The position numbers were made by a program, and so were the translations under genes. From the NCBI GenBank assembly GCA_003550325.1, contig QKWP01001068.1:84444-148443 (forward strand): a stretch of 64,000 bases of DNA. Reading direction: 5' to 3'. Below, in pieces: positions 33,699-44,947 of the stretch (positions are counted from its first letter, which is position 1; each line of letters begins with the position of its first letter). The DNA comes from Gigaspora rosea. Lineage: Eukaryota; Glomeromycota; Glomeromycetes; Diversisporales; Gigasporaceae. Under the pieces are notes generated by a model, which worked only from the letters and a program-made list of their open reading frames with translations, did not search any database and was not told the DNA's origin.

Positions 33699-34344
33699 CC
33701 TATAAGAAAAATGGACCGTAAAGGTACGGGTTGGCTGAGTAAAGGCACGGGTTTTGGTGGCACGGATTAAACCGTATTTGGTACGTAGGAGGCTTGGATT
33801 GGCACGGATTTTTGGCCCGTGGTGGACCGTATCCCGTACAAAATGGACCGTTAATGGCTCGGGTTTTGCAACACTTTACTAGTCCAAATGGCACGGGATT
33901 TGGCCAGGTAATTAACGTGAATTAACGTGTGATAAAAAAAAATATATACATACAAGTAGATTACATAAATTTATATCAACAATCAATACAATATAAACAA
34001 ACTAACAACTGCTCATGTATCAAAATTTTGCAAGGAATCTTTTTTGTTAAGACACCCAGAGCAGTTTCATTAGTGAAATTATGAGATATCGCATTTTTTT
34101 TAAAAAAAAATCGTATATTGATCTTTCGCTCTTCGTGAAACGAGCCAGCACGTACCACCTTCGACACGTATCATTCCGTGAAATGAAGGTGCCATTACGT
34201 ATGACGTGTATAACGTGCCACCTCCCCCGTACCACTTTTTACCGTGATATTCCGTCAACAGCTCTATACGTACCACTCCGACCATGCCATTCCGTGGATT
34301 CCAGACACGACCCGTACCACACCCCGGACCACTTTTTTTATAGG
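33699..34344. mobile_element. MITE with CCCTATAA ends, about 646 bp
   Basis: The left end CCCTATAAGAAAAATGGACC and the complement of the right end CCCTATAAAAAAAGTGGTCC match at 17 of 20. The outer arms are built from words such as GGCACGG, GGTACGTA, CCGTACCA and TTCCGTG, much more GC-rich than the host. The centre (33.9-34.1 kb) is AT-rich and contains a CAAAATTTTGCAAGGAA repeat, probably a nested insertion. AAC follows both ends, a possible 3-bp duplication. Open frames here are by-products. Confidence 0.6.
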
Positions 34345-34489
34345 GAACATCAACATAACTTTCTGAATATAAAGGATCAATCATAGAGTTGGCTTTCTAG
34401 AACCATTTTGAAACTAAAAAGACAAATTCTCAATAAATTCTTTTTAAGTGTATAAATAAGTTACCAGATCAGACAAGCTTCTACTTATG

Positions 34490-34630
34490 TAGGGTATGCA
34501 ACGGGCGGGCTTACGGGCTTAATCGGGCTTTTTTTGAAAGTTAATTCGGGCCACACCCCAAAATGCTAGTCACATGATAATTTATCATGTGACTAACATT
34601 TTGCCGTAAGCCCGCCCGTTGCATACCCTA
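34490..34630. mobile_element. Short MITE with 27-bp perfect terminal inverted repeats
   Basis: Starts TAGGGTATGCAACGGGCGGG and ends with its exact complement; the inverted match is perfect over 27 bp. A central stem CACATGATAA-TTTATCATGTG adds a second hairpin. The direct repeat TACTTATG lies at 34482-34489 and 34636-34643, five bases beyond the right end, so the target duplication is slightly offset. Confidence 0.8.
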
Positions 34631-36360
34631 TATTATACTTATGTATGCCAACTACGAAATTTTAGCTACGTATATTGTGCGCAAAATTTATAACACTTGC
34701 GATCAAAAAAAATATATAATATTACTAGCACTCTACCTTAATGTAGACTTCTTACGAACTCAATAAAATCAGTATTTAAATGACGAAATTTTAATCTGAC
34801 ATACAACATATACATGTTTTTAATTGGATATGAATAAAATTTATCGAGAAAGTATAAGCTTACCCGGTAAATTTCTGCACGTGAATGTTGCAGAAGGAAA
34901 ACCGAAATTAAATACAGTATTTAACCCCTGAAAAATTATGATATTACATTGATTGATGAATCTTACATCCCTTAGAACTCCCACAAAAAAAATTATTCCT
35001 TCCTGCAGTCTTGATTCAATCAAATTTTTAAGATAAAAATGTAATGTCACATAGATGATTTGACTATTAGGGGGTTTCATAACTAAATTCAAATACTATT
35101 TAAAAACATCCTACTTATTTTCAAAATACGTCGCTTATTTGTTAATTATCAGTTATGAAACCCCCTATTGTGTACTTGTTGATTTCCACAAATAAATTTC
35201 ACTTATTTACGTATAACGATGACATATCGTGCAGGTCTTCCACCATATGGAAAACCACAAAACACATTTTATTATTAGAACGTTACTTTATTACTATGAA
35301 TACCGAATACTGTCTGCTAGAGATCACATACGACAATGCGTATGTTACATGTGCTATTTAAAATCTATTTGACATTATTTTATCCGTTTCTGAGTCGTTA
35401 TCATTCTACTTTTTAAAAGGGATGCTAAAGATACCTTTGACTACAACTCTAATAAAACTTTAAATTCTTTTTTATTTATTGTATGTTTTGATTTTTAGAA
35501 AATGTACTTTTATACTACAGACTACTGTATATAGTTAATATAAAATTCAATAGAAAATAACAGCCAATCATACGAAGTCCTACTATGAGTAATTGGCTTC
35601 TTTTTTTTTTTTTTTATCTAGTGTATAACAAGTTTATATTTTAAGATTTTGAAGCCATTCACAGCCACAATTTTTTTCTTTTATCGTGAAACGCGGTAAT
35701 TATATGATAATACAGACATGTTTTCCCGTAAGTATACAGCATTTAATATGTAATTTCTTTAATGTCAATCCAAAACATCTCTCATTAAGCACTCAGTAAT
35801 GTATAATTGTCAATGAGGGTTAAGAAACTACACAGTATATAATGATGCTGCATACACAGAATATGCCGTCCAATAACATACAAGGTTTTGCACAAATCGA
35901 CGTTAGTTATCTGTAACCATCTGGTATGTTCTTTATTCCTAGTAAAGTTATTTAAATATATACGAGTCACATATTACGTAATAAAGTACTGTAGCATGAA
36001 CAATATTTACAGATTTGGACGACTTTTAAAAAGTAGTCTTGGACATGAATATAGTAAAATTATAAACATAACTTACTATTCCCATAGATGACTCATGAGT
36101 TTTAAAAAAAATATTATTGATCTCATATATTCATGAATTATTAATCCTAAAATTAATATTATTCCTTTATCTGACGTATCTACAGTACTAATCGTAATAT
36201 TGAATCAAGCGAAACAAAGGGAAAGTATATCAACACAGAATCATGCTATCTTATATGCACAGAACGGCAAGTATTAACGGAATATCAGCAATAGGCGTCA
36301 CAATATTTTCTAAAAAAAAAAAAAAAAAAAACACGTTCATAAGCACCACATTCTTACTTG
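34631..36360. other. Intergenic with a small MITE
   Basis: No gene. At 35069-35166 a foldback has perfect 16-bp ends AGGGGGTTTCATAACT, just inside TA dinucleotides, most likely a short hAT-like MITE. The rest is AT-rich. Long A or T runs lie at about 35.60 and 36.31 kb. Confidence 0.5.
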
Positions 36361-36365
36361 GTTTT

Positions 36366-37295
36366 AATCAAAAAAAAAAAAAATGTTGTCAGAATTCTTC
36401 GAAAAGCTTTCAAACAATTATCATAACTTCTTAATTATGAAGAAGACTTTAATGTAATAATTAATGTTGGCCAATTTCTCAATACTAAAATATTCTGGGC
36501 GCATTCTGCCATTTTAAATATATTTTCGTAATAAATTAGCAAATATTAAGAAAGGTCGGAATAAAATTAAAACGGTTTATTTAATCATTTTTCGATCCAA
36601 CAATTTGAAATTATTATCAAGTAAGTTATATGGCATAATATTTTATTTATAACATTCAATATTTTAATCTATAATGAATTTGAAATTTCAAAATATTGTA
36701 GTATTAATGTAAAAAATTTTTAATTAAAGGTATATCTATGGAGGAAAAGTTTCTTTAAAAATCTTGATACGTCATTTACTTTTGAGCTTACACTTATTAC
36801 TTATTAGCCACTCCTCGAAGAGTTTGCCAAAAGTCTTTGAAACATATTTAATTGAAACCAAGGCTTCCTGGCTTCATTTTCATTTCGATTTCCCTCACGT
36901 TTACAAAATAAATTTTCAAATTAATGAACTTCAAGAATTGCAAAAATGGAGCAATAATATTTTGGTAACGCATCCAGATAAAATTTTAATTCTGAAGATT
37001 TTATCTCTGTCACTAAAATGCTTTAAATAAATAAAGTAAAACTTTGGAATCGTATTATTGAATGAGAGATTGTTCAAAATCCTTGTCTGCCCTTGATATT
37101 GAAAACTGGTCTCATGACAATTTTTTATCTCTAAAGACCACTTTGCGAAATTGTTTACCTCTTATTCGTTATTTCCAAATATTCGGTGATGACGTTATTG
37201 ACAATTTATAACAATACCAACAAATTCTAGACAAAGATCTCTGGAATGACATAATAAAAGGCTTATATCTCCAAATAGACATATTCGACCGGATT
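36366..37295 (+). pseudogene. BTB-BACK pseudogene, TLDc part missing
   Basis: Exon 1 relic begins ATGTTGTCAGAATTCTTCG at 36382, right after an A run, and is soon frameshifted. Donor GTAAGT at about 36618, acceptor AG at 36728-36729, then a BACK segment with TAG and TGA stops. Homology to the locus at 40.85 kb, including the intron, ends at CCAAATAGACATATTCGACC and the TLDc part is gone. It carries the BACK segment in normal orientation, so it shows the ancestral arrangement for the 40.85 kb locus. Confidence 0.75.
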
Positions 37296-37386
37296 TCGAT
37301 CAGGTGATATCTAAAGGAAGTCGATGTAGGTAAGTTTGAGAATTTCCTGCAGGTGCAAGAGTTTTCCGAAAAGAATGTGGTTGCTT

Positions 37387-37713
37387 TTAAAAGTACCAGC
37401 CAATACTAGTAAGACTAAAAGAAACAACGTTTTTCAGATACATATCTAAACAAAAAGACTTTATTATAGACCAATCAAAGGTAGGCCAGTATGAATCAAG
37501 TGTATAATTTCGAAGGATTGGGGTTACCGGTATATCGAATTTGAGTCTTAATAAAGCCGATTCGAGGTTACAAGTCAATTCAGTACGTCGAATTGAGTTG
37601 CGAAAAGGGTTATTAAAGTTACAAGTCGAATTTTGATGCTGTAAATCATCGTCGCAGGCAATGTGAATGAAACAGTACTTATCGTTCACGTCATTAAAAT
37701 ACCAATACAACAA
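37387..37713 (-). CDS. Unrecognised ORF, 108 codons
   Basis: Starts MLYWYFNDVNDKYCFIHIAC and ends SLTSIGWYF. The region 37.3-37.75 kb is less AT-rich than its neighbours and adjoins the point where the BTB pseudogene loses homology, so it may belong to an inserted sequence. It has seven cysteines but no motif I know. Coding status uncertain. Confidence 0.25.
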   Translation of the reverse strand: MLYWYFNDVNDKYCFIHIACDDDLQHQNSTCNFNNPFRNSIRRTELTCNLESALLRLKFDIPVTPILRNYTLDSYWPTFDWSIIKSFCLDMYLKNVVSFSLTSIGWYF

Positions 37714-38091
37714 TGACCAGCTCCTTTACTTCAATATTAGAAGTACAAGATGATGTAAACATTCTAATTCAATCCAATAATAGGGAATAATGAAGAGAAC
37801 AATGAAACTTCTGACAATGATGTGAGTAAATTTTTATTATAATCAGTTTGATTAAATAAGGCGATCCAAATAAGTCAGTTTAAATTAGCTTATTTGTTAC
37901 TATTTAATCTGGCTTTATTTGGGTCAATAATTATATATATCTTGTTTAGTGTTATTCAGATTGCAAAATTACTTTTAAAAGCAAGAAATCTGTATATTCA
38001 ATTATGACAAAGTAATTTTGCATATTTGAGAATGCTTAGGTTCAATGGCGTAAATATGAACAAATATTACAGGCAAGCTAGTTAAGGTTTA

Positions 38092-38315
38092 GGCCACACA
38101 AAGTTAATTTTTCATTTCCCCATAACCCGCTGACCCAATTTTTCCAAAAAAAATTTTTTTAAAAAAAATTTCTATTTGCCAATTATTCTATTTTTGCTAT
38201 TTAATTTTTTCTTTGGTGTTACCTGATGATGACCTTAATTACCTGATAGATTTGAAAAAAAATCCAAAATTTTGATTTCATATTATGCAAACCAAAAAAT
38301 TAACTTTGCATGACC
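38092..38315. mobile_element. Tourist-like (PIF/Harbinger-type) MITE
   Basis: TTA precedes GGCCACACAAAGTTAATTTT, and the right end AAAATTAACTTTGCATGACC is followed by TTA, fitting the 3-bp target duplication of this superfamily. The same termini occur in the 1.4-4.7 kb array, at 39864-40195 and 44705-44944. A lone extra right end lies at about 38.41-38.44 kb. Confidence 0.7.
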
Positions 38316-38640
38316 TTATATGTGAACATGAGCTTATTAATTTATATTAGATTAAAAAACAAAAAAAAATCCAACCCATTGACTGAAACTTTGGAGCACC
38401 ATGCTATGCAAAATAAAAAATTAACTTTACATGGCCTTAGATATACTATTGAAATTATGCAATATCATTCTACTTTTGATAATTACTGCCTAAAGATACA
38501 ATGATTTTCACCAATCACATTTTTTAAATGCGGTGTAATGTAAAGATCTTGTGTAACATAAATTTTTTGCCATTTTGCTATTTTTCAAAAATACCTTCTA
38601 GCTCAAAATTTTATCTATGAAACTACCATTTTTTTTAAAA

Positions 38641-39190
38641 AAAAAAATTCCTTGTAAAATTTACTATATACTATGCCTCACCCTAACCCCTAACTATTAA
38701 CTCTCAATTAACATTTATTAAATTCAATTTTTGTTTATTTTTTTTTGTTTATTTTTTATACTGATCTTCACGTTACACCACATACTGGTGTTGAACACCA
38801 GTGGTGCGTTTTAGTAAACTTGTTGTATAATTTTATTAATAAAATTATTAAAAATACTATTTTATTTGAATTTTAGTAATTGTTTATAACTTCTTGCACT
38901 AAGTAAACTTGTTCAGCATTAAATAATATATCAAAATAGCTTATTTTATATTACTTTCCTTAAAATTTGAAAAAAAGAATGTTTGATTTTAGAAATTGTT
39001 ATCAAAAATTCAAAATTAAGCATCTTTGCCTCAAATTTTAATAAATATACCAAAATGATAGAATTTTTAATGGAGAACAAGTTTACTTAGAACAAAAAGT
39101 TAAAATCAATTAGAAAATTTATAGAATTAAAAAAATTTGTATAATTTTATTAATAAAATTTTTAAAAATATGTATATTTTATTGCATGAC
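38641..39190. repeat. Composite of two dispersed repeats
   Basis: 38641-38812 is a reverse copy of the element inserted in the pseudogene at 11.18-11.33 kb: TTCCTTGTAAAATTT, then CCCTAACCCCTAAC, then the hairpin ACTGGTG-TTGAA-CACCAGT. 38815-39190 is a foldback with CTAAGTAAACTTG and its complement, whose outer arms contain the palindrome core seen at position 1-76. Confidence 0.5.
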
Positions 39191-39276
39191 TGTTTACACT
39201 AGGGCCACAATATAGTATTCACACCTGGCATTTTGCTCTATTGTTTATTTTATTCTTTTTTTTTTGCCAAACAATG

Positions 39277-39465
39277 TACTGTCAAACCTCACAAAACCAA
39301 TCCTGTTAAAATCAATAACCTGCAAATCTGATAAAAAATTGATCTACCAAGTTGAATTCTGGTATATGAATCTAATAGTTTATAATATTTTCAAATCTGA
39401 TAACCTTTTAATATTTATACAAAATCTGTTTACCATGCATATCAGTTCTGGGAGGTTTGACAGTA
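39277..39465. mobile_element. pogo/Tigger-like MITE, 189 bp
   Basis: Perfect 14-bp inverted ends TACTGTCAAACCTC and GAGGTTTGACAGTA, with TA as the likely duplicated target. The ends match the CAGTCAGACCTCC-type termini of the pair at 49.28 and 49.47 kb. The 74-codon open frame inside is chance. Confidence 0.8.
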
Positions 39466-39863
39466 ATAGTCCAGTCTTGGCACATTAGCACTATGGTACT
39501 GGCACTATGTAATTATAGTTCTGGTTCCTACACAAATCTGGTTCTCACACCAAGTATAACCCAGACACAAGGTGTCACTTCTAGAGCTCTTACCAGGTCA
39601 AAAACTAGTGACCTGGGTTAATAATTACGGGTCAGGGTATCAACTTGGGTCATGACTTGGGTCAATATATTATATAGAAAAATAAAAAAAATTTTGCACC
39701 ATCAATCATTGTAATATAGTAAAAAACTCATTAAAATTTATTAATAGCAAGGTTAGCATTTAGAATGAAGTTAGAAATTAGATGTCTATATAGTAAAGTC
39801 ACTCAAGAAAACTTTTTGTTAGAGCACTAAAGGTGATTTTTTATACAAATTCTTGAGAAATAA

Positions 39864-40195
39864 GGCCACACAAAGTTGATTTTGTGTTTGCATTATATGG
39901 ATTTCAAAATTCGGAATGTACAGTCAGTTTTTTTTTAAAAATTTAATTTTCATTTTGCACAACAAGGAATCAAAAATTGGGCCGGCAGTCATCTTTTTCC
40001 TGTCAGTCCTATCGGACAATTACAAAAAATTAAGGTCTCTATCAAGTGACACTGGATGAAAATAGTAGGAAAAAATAGATGTCAAAAATCAAACAATTTG
40101 TACAATTGGGATTTAAAAAATAATAATAATAATAGAAAAAATTGAAAAAATGGGACGGTGGGTAATGCAAAACGAAAAATAAACTTTGCGTGGCT
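39864..40195. mobile_element. Tourist-like MITE, 332 bp
   Basis: TAA at 39861-39863 and 40196-40198 flank GGCCACACAAAGTTGATTTT and the right end ATAAACTTTGCGTGGCT. Non-coding interior with long T and A runs. Third distinct location of this family in the window. Confidence 0.7.
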
Positions 40196-40848
40196 TAAGC
40201 AATTTTAGACAAAACGAATGAAATTTCCTGATCATGTTACATTACACCTGATTCTTGAAATCTGATTTGTGGATCAAGGATCTGCGCCGGTGCGATGACA
40301 ACTGATCATTAATTCATAGTGATAGATCAATTACGAAGTATGACGAATCTATTATGACAAATCTATTATGACATTAACATGCAAATTATCATATGTCTAC
40401 AGATTTAAATAGTATCGTCATAAAAGTTCATATTTTAAATTTCTCACGTTCTGATAACAATCGAAAACCATCAAACATCGATTACGTAAAGGTGCCTGAC
40501 TTTAACGGTCCCCCTTATTAGGAATACAAGGACTTAAACTGTTTCATCGATATAAGATTACATTTCAAATCAGATCACGCATTAATTAATTAGCAATACT
40601 AAACAGGCATAATCTCAAAAAAAGTATCCCATACTATTAGTCAATTACAACATATAAATGTCATTTTTGACAAGTACATAATAAGATGAGTACAAATATT
40701 TACACTCAATTCAATGAAAACCATTACCCACACTAAAAAAGGATTTTTCAAAAAAGTTGAGCGCCCTCACACATTTCATGTTACACAATAAACGTGATCG
40801 TATTGGTATAAGATCCACATTCTTGCTTAAAAAAAAAAAAAAAAAAAG

Positions 40849-42419
40849 AGGTTAGAATTCTTCGAAAAGCTTTCAAGCAATTATCTTGAAATTCTTGATG
40901 ATGAAGACGACTTTAATGTAATAATTAATGTTGGCCAATTTCCCAATACTAAAATATTCCGAGCACATTCTGCCATTTTAAAATCTAGGTCAATATATTT
41001 TCGTAACAAATTAGCAAATATTAAGAAAGATCGGAATATAATTAAAACGGTTTATTTAAAACATGTTTCGATCCAACAATTTGAAATTATTATCAAGTAA
41101 GTTATACGGCATAATTTTTATTTATTTCACCAATATTTTAATCGTTAATGTATTTGAAATTTTAAAAATATTGTAGTATTAATGTAAAAAATTTTAATTA
41201 AAGGTATATCTATGGGGGGAAAATTTCTTTAGAAAATCTTGATGCACCATTTATATTTGAGCTTACACTTATTGCTTATGAGCTACTCCTCGAAGAGTTA
41301 GCTAAAAGTCTTGAAACTTATTTAATTGAAACCAAGGCTTCCTGGCTTCGTTTTCATTTCCCACGCGTTTACAAAATAAGTTTTCAAATTAATGAACTTC
41401 AAGAATTGCAAAAATGGTGCAATAATATTTTGGTAAAGCATCCAGATAAAATTTTTAATTCTGAAGATTTTATCTCTGTTCAAGAAAATGCTTTAATCTC
41501 CCTTATTGGGCGTGATGATTTACAAATGAATGTAAACTGTCAATAACGTCATCACCGGATATTTGAAAATAACGAATAAGAGGTAAACAATTTCGTAAAG
41601 TGGTCTTTAGAGCTAAAAAATTATCATATGACCAGTTTTCAAGATCTGAGGACAAACCAGGATTTTGAGCAATTCCCCATTCAATAATACGATTCCAAAT
41701 TTTTGCTTCATTCATACCAACAAATTCTAGACAAAGATCTATGGAACGACATAATAAAAAGACTTATATCTCCAAATAGACAAATATTGTCAGAAGTTCT
41801 TCTGCCTCGTCTAGCTTTGACATCAATATTACCAACCAGTGCAACAAAACCGTTTTCCAAAGTAATTAATGAAATACATGCGGCCGAAATCGCTTCATGG
41901 ATTGATAATAAAAGTGTTATATATTCTAAAACAAATAACCCATATGAATTTAAATTACTTCTTCGTGGAAGCAGAGATGGTTTTACCAAGGATTCATTTT
42001 GGAATATATGCAATAAGCAAGCAAATGTTATTGTGGTTATGAAGGTTAAAGGCACTGACGAAATTCTTGGCGGATATAATCCTATTGGATGGGAAAAACC
42101 AAGTTCAGATATGATAGTAAAGTATTGTAATAATAGCTTTATTTTTTCATTGAAAAATAGTATTATTCGAACTTCTATTTTATGTAATGCAAAAGAACCT
42201 GAATATGCAATTGAATGTAACCGTGAATATGGCCCCATTTTTGGTCATAAGCCCTGTAGTCTTGTTATGCGTGATTATTTTAACGAAGATGAAATGTGTT
42301 GTTGGTATTATCAATCGGAATATGAACAAGGGTTAATGTATAATGAAGCATCTTTTTTTTCGGTGGATGAATATGAGATATTTCAGATTAGCAAAAGGTC
42401 ACAGAAGTTTAACCGTTAA
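40849..42419 (+). CDS. BTB-BACK-TLDc gene with an internal inverted segment and no ATG
   Basis: Exon 1 runs from about 40849 to 41096 (FFEKLSSNYLEILDDEDDF, AHSAILKSRSIYFRNKL), intron 41097-41203 (107 nt, GTAAGT), exon 2 41204-42419. Plus-strand coding is continuous to ATGAATG at 41526-41532. The next 176 bases read the missing BACK piece on the minus strand (AKIWNRIIEWG to GDDVID). Plus-strand coding resumes at CATTCAT 41709-41715 and runs through TLDc (LLRGSRDGFTKDSFW, ILGGYNPIGWE, VDEYEIFQI) to TAA 42417-42419. The two 7-bp sequences are inverted repeats, and flipping the segment would give one unbroken frame. The usual start ATG is absent (AGGTTAGAATTC after an A run; in-frame TAA at 40828). 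Confidence 0.85.
41526..41715. other. In-place inversion bounded by ATGAATG / CATTCAT
   Basis: 190 bp including the 7-bp inverted repeats at 41526-41532 and 41709-41715. The minus strand of this block encodes the BACK residues missing from the plus-strand frame. The related locus at 37.04-37.21 kb carries the same stretch in normal orientation. Both breakpoints fall in frame. Confidence 0.9.
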
Positions 42420-43456
42420 ATATAGTATATATATGCTGTATTAAAGTTATTTTTTATATCATTAAATAAAATAATGGCTAAATTTACTAACTTCATAAGA
42501 AACTGTAAAGGTTTGAATGTTTTACAGTTCAGTATGGCATCTCGTTATAAAAAATATTGACGCAATTTAGAAGAAAATCAGAACTCAAATAAGGAATATG
42601 CTACGTGCATATGGTGTCATATTGTTATTTTCGCGCATCTTGGTACACGTATATTCCATAGTGCACAAGTGAATATTTCATAAAGTTTTTTTTTTAAAGA
42701 AAAAATAAGAAAATAAATTATAATAAAGACAGGCTGAAATTTACTTTATATTTTCTAAAAACTGATTTACATTTGATTTTAAAATTTCTGAATTCGTCAA
42801 TTTTTTTTACAATGAATTGGATATTAGAAAAAGTTTTCAGAGTTAACAAACCTTTGTACTTGAGAATAGACGATATACTGATATCATAAGTATTGCCGTA
42901 TAATAGACCTAAATGTATATAAGTAACAGCTTTTGAGTTTAATAAGGCAAAAGATTCACTTGATTTGCCCCGGCATTTTTAACACTTTAAACTTTTGTTT
43001 TTGCTAGCATATCATAGATTTTTTTTCTATTTAATTTATGGATGACCATATAATGCCTTTCTTATTTGATCATATTTCACTTGTGATCTGCAATGCTTCC
43101 TTTAAACTACAGTAGAACAGAAAGACTTTTATCAAAATTTTTATATTATTGTTCTGAGCAAAGCGAAGAACTTACATTTCAGGTCACTAACCAAATTTTG
43201 CCTGTCTGTCAAATAGATCTGAAATTTTCCGTCAGTCTGCCATGTGTAATAGTTAGCCATAGATCAATTTAATTGTTTCATGTTTCTATATGATCATTAA
43301 CAACTTATATAATCTTCACTTTAATTAGTAAGTTTCCAGCAACTTGTTATTTCTTCAACAAGCTGATAAATAACAATCTCACTAAGTAGTAATTATAAGT
43401 CATTAAACCACATGATCTAAAATGCGCACCAAATTAGTGCATCATAATGGTTATTA
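42420..43456. other. Intergenic
   Basis: No gene or clear repeat recognised downstream of the BTB-TLDc gene. Confidence 0.5.
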
Positions 43457-43650
43457 AAGGATAAAAATTTATGGACTAACTCAAAACATCAAAAAAATAA
43501 AATTTACATAACACTCTAAAGCTGTGTCAAAAAGTACCTCTTATAACAACACATGATGAACAAGCGGAAATAGTAATTGTATTAAAGAATTTCAGCCTAA
43601 ACTTACTGAATAAGAAGGTATAATAAGTGGATTTCTTTTACAGTAACAAA
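43457..43650 (+). pseudogene. Relic of a kinase-array module
   Basis: AAGGATAAAAATTTATGGAC followed by TAACTCAAAAC matches the module hinge lead (YGLTQN). About 100 bases on, GCGGAAATAGTAATTGTATT then AAAGAATTTCAG corresponds to GNxxxDxCIKEFQ, and AAGTGGATTTCTTTTAC to EWIPFY. The zinc-ligand part is largely lost and stops are present. It lies 18 kb from the array on the same strand. Confidence 0.6.
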
Positions 43651-43832
43651 TCGATAATCAATATTGTGATAACATTCTTGATCATAACTTGCTCATCGAT
43701 ATTTTAGTCTTAACATTTTTGATCAAGTTTATATAACGTTAAGCATAATTTGATCATAATGCTACATTAGTTTTAGCATACGATATTATCAAATAATCTG
43801 GATGGCAAATCAATTATCTAAATCCTTAGTCA

Positions 43833-44700
43833 TTGCAATTTTTTTTAGTATTTGCTAATATATTCATGAATTTTTTTTACTATTGCAGAGTAATTGTTCT
43901 TGCACTTGCACTTGCACTTACATTTGTTCTTGCACTTGCACTTGTTATTGAACTTAAGACTATTATACAAAATGCTTTCAAATTCGCGGAACATTTGATT
44001 GACCTTTTTTTAGCTATTTTTCGCTCAATTAGTTTATATATATTAGGTAATCAAATAACAAAAGCAAATTTGGAAAATTCACGTTTCTAATAGAGCTGTT
44101 TAAGAGCTTTAATGACCAATAAATTCTTCGTTCTCATCTTTGATAATTAGAAATTATTATTAATCAACCCAGTAAAAAATCCTACGAAAAAAATGAAAAT
44201 GCCAAAGATTGAGCGAATAGATATGCAAATTTGTATCGGGCCACCGATATTTTTACATCTAAAAAGCTTATTTTTGCTATCAGTTGTTATAGCATTTGTA
44301 ATTTCATTCTACGAATAATCAGATTCATTTTTTTTCTTTTAATGGTCAGATGTCTTATTATATGTAGCACTAGTCACATTAACGGACAAGCAGTTTCATG
44401 CATACGATATGATACTTGATACCGGTACGTGAAAAATATGTAGCATATTACAGATAGCGTCACGAGGACCAATCAGGGAACAATGCCATTTCGATCTCCA
44501 TATATACGTGATATGCATCACTCCATTCCTGCTACTTTTTTCTTTAAATTCTATAGATTCATAGAATTTAAATTAAAGAATGCTTTATTATATCAATTGA
44601 TATTTTACAATAAAATGCTAAAAAATTACATCTCAATTTTACTACTATGAATTTACTAAAAATGAATTTTCTAATTTTTTAATACTAAATTCTTTTCCTA
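43833..44700. other. Hexanucleotide repeat and intergenic sequence
   Basis: TTGCAC/TTGTTC hexamers repeat imperfectly at about 43.90-43.95 kb (LALALA in one frame). The 85-codon open frame over it is hydrophobic low-complexity and is not called as a gene. Nothing else recognised. Confidence 0.45.
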
Positions 44701-44704
44701 CTTA

Positions 44705-44944
44705 GGCCATACCAAGTTGATTATGTGTTTTACATTACCTCCTCTCCCCTCCGGGGGGGCGGGTGGTTCACACATAGTTTAATATTTTAAAAAATTTTTT
44801 TTCAAAAAAAATTTGTCTGAATTGTTCCGTGACGTGACTGCATAAAAATTTTCTGAAATATCCCGTAGCCCTATGTATATTTATCAATTTTTTTTAAGGG
44901 AGCGCTGGGGGCAATGTAAAACACATAATCAACTTGGTCTGGCT
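44705..44944. mobile_element. Tourist-like MITE, 240 bp
   Basis: TTA at 44702-44704 and 44945-44947 flank GGCCATACCAAGTTGATTAT and the right end ATAATCAACTTGGTCTGGCT. The inverted match continues through GTGTTTTACATT. The interior has a sharp GC patch (CTCCCCTCCGGGGGGGCGGG), unusual here. Confidence 0.75.
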
Positions 44945-44947
44945 TTA

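Noticed and set aside
34081..34386. Open frames of 94-101 codons on both strands
   Set aside because: They cover the repetitive arm of the CCCTATAA-ended element; composition follows the repeat words.
36360..41210. Retrocopy origin for the two BTB loci because A runs adjoin them
   Set aside because: The A runs are upstream of the start and both copies keep the intron, so they are DNA-level duplicates.
43833..44090. 85-codon hydrophobic frame (LALALA)
   Set aside because: Hydrophobic low-complexity text produced by a TTGCAC hexamer tract.
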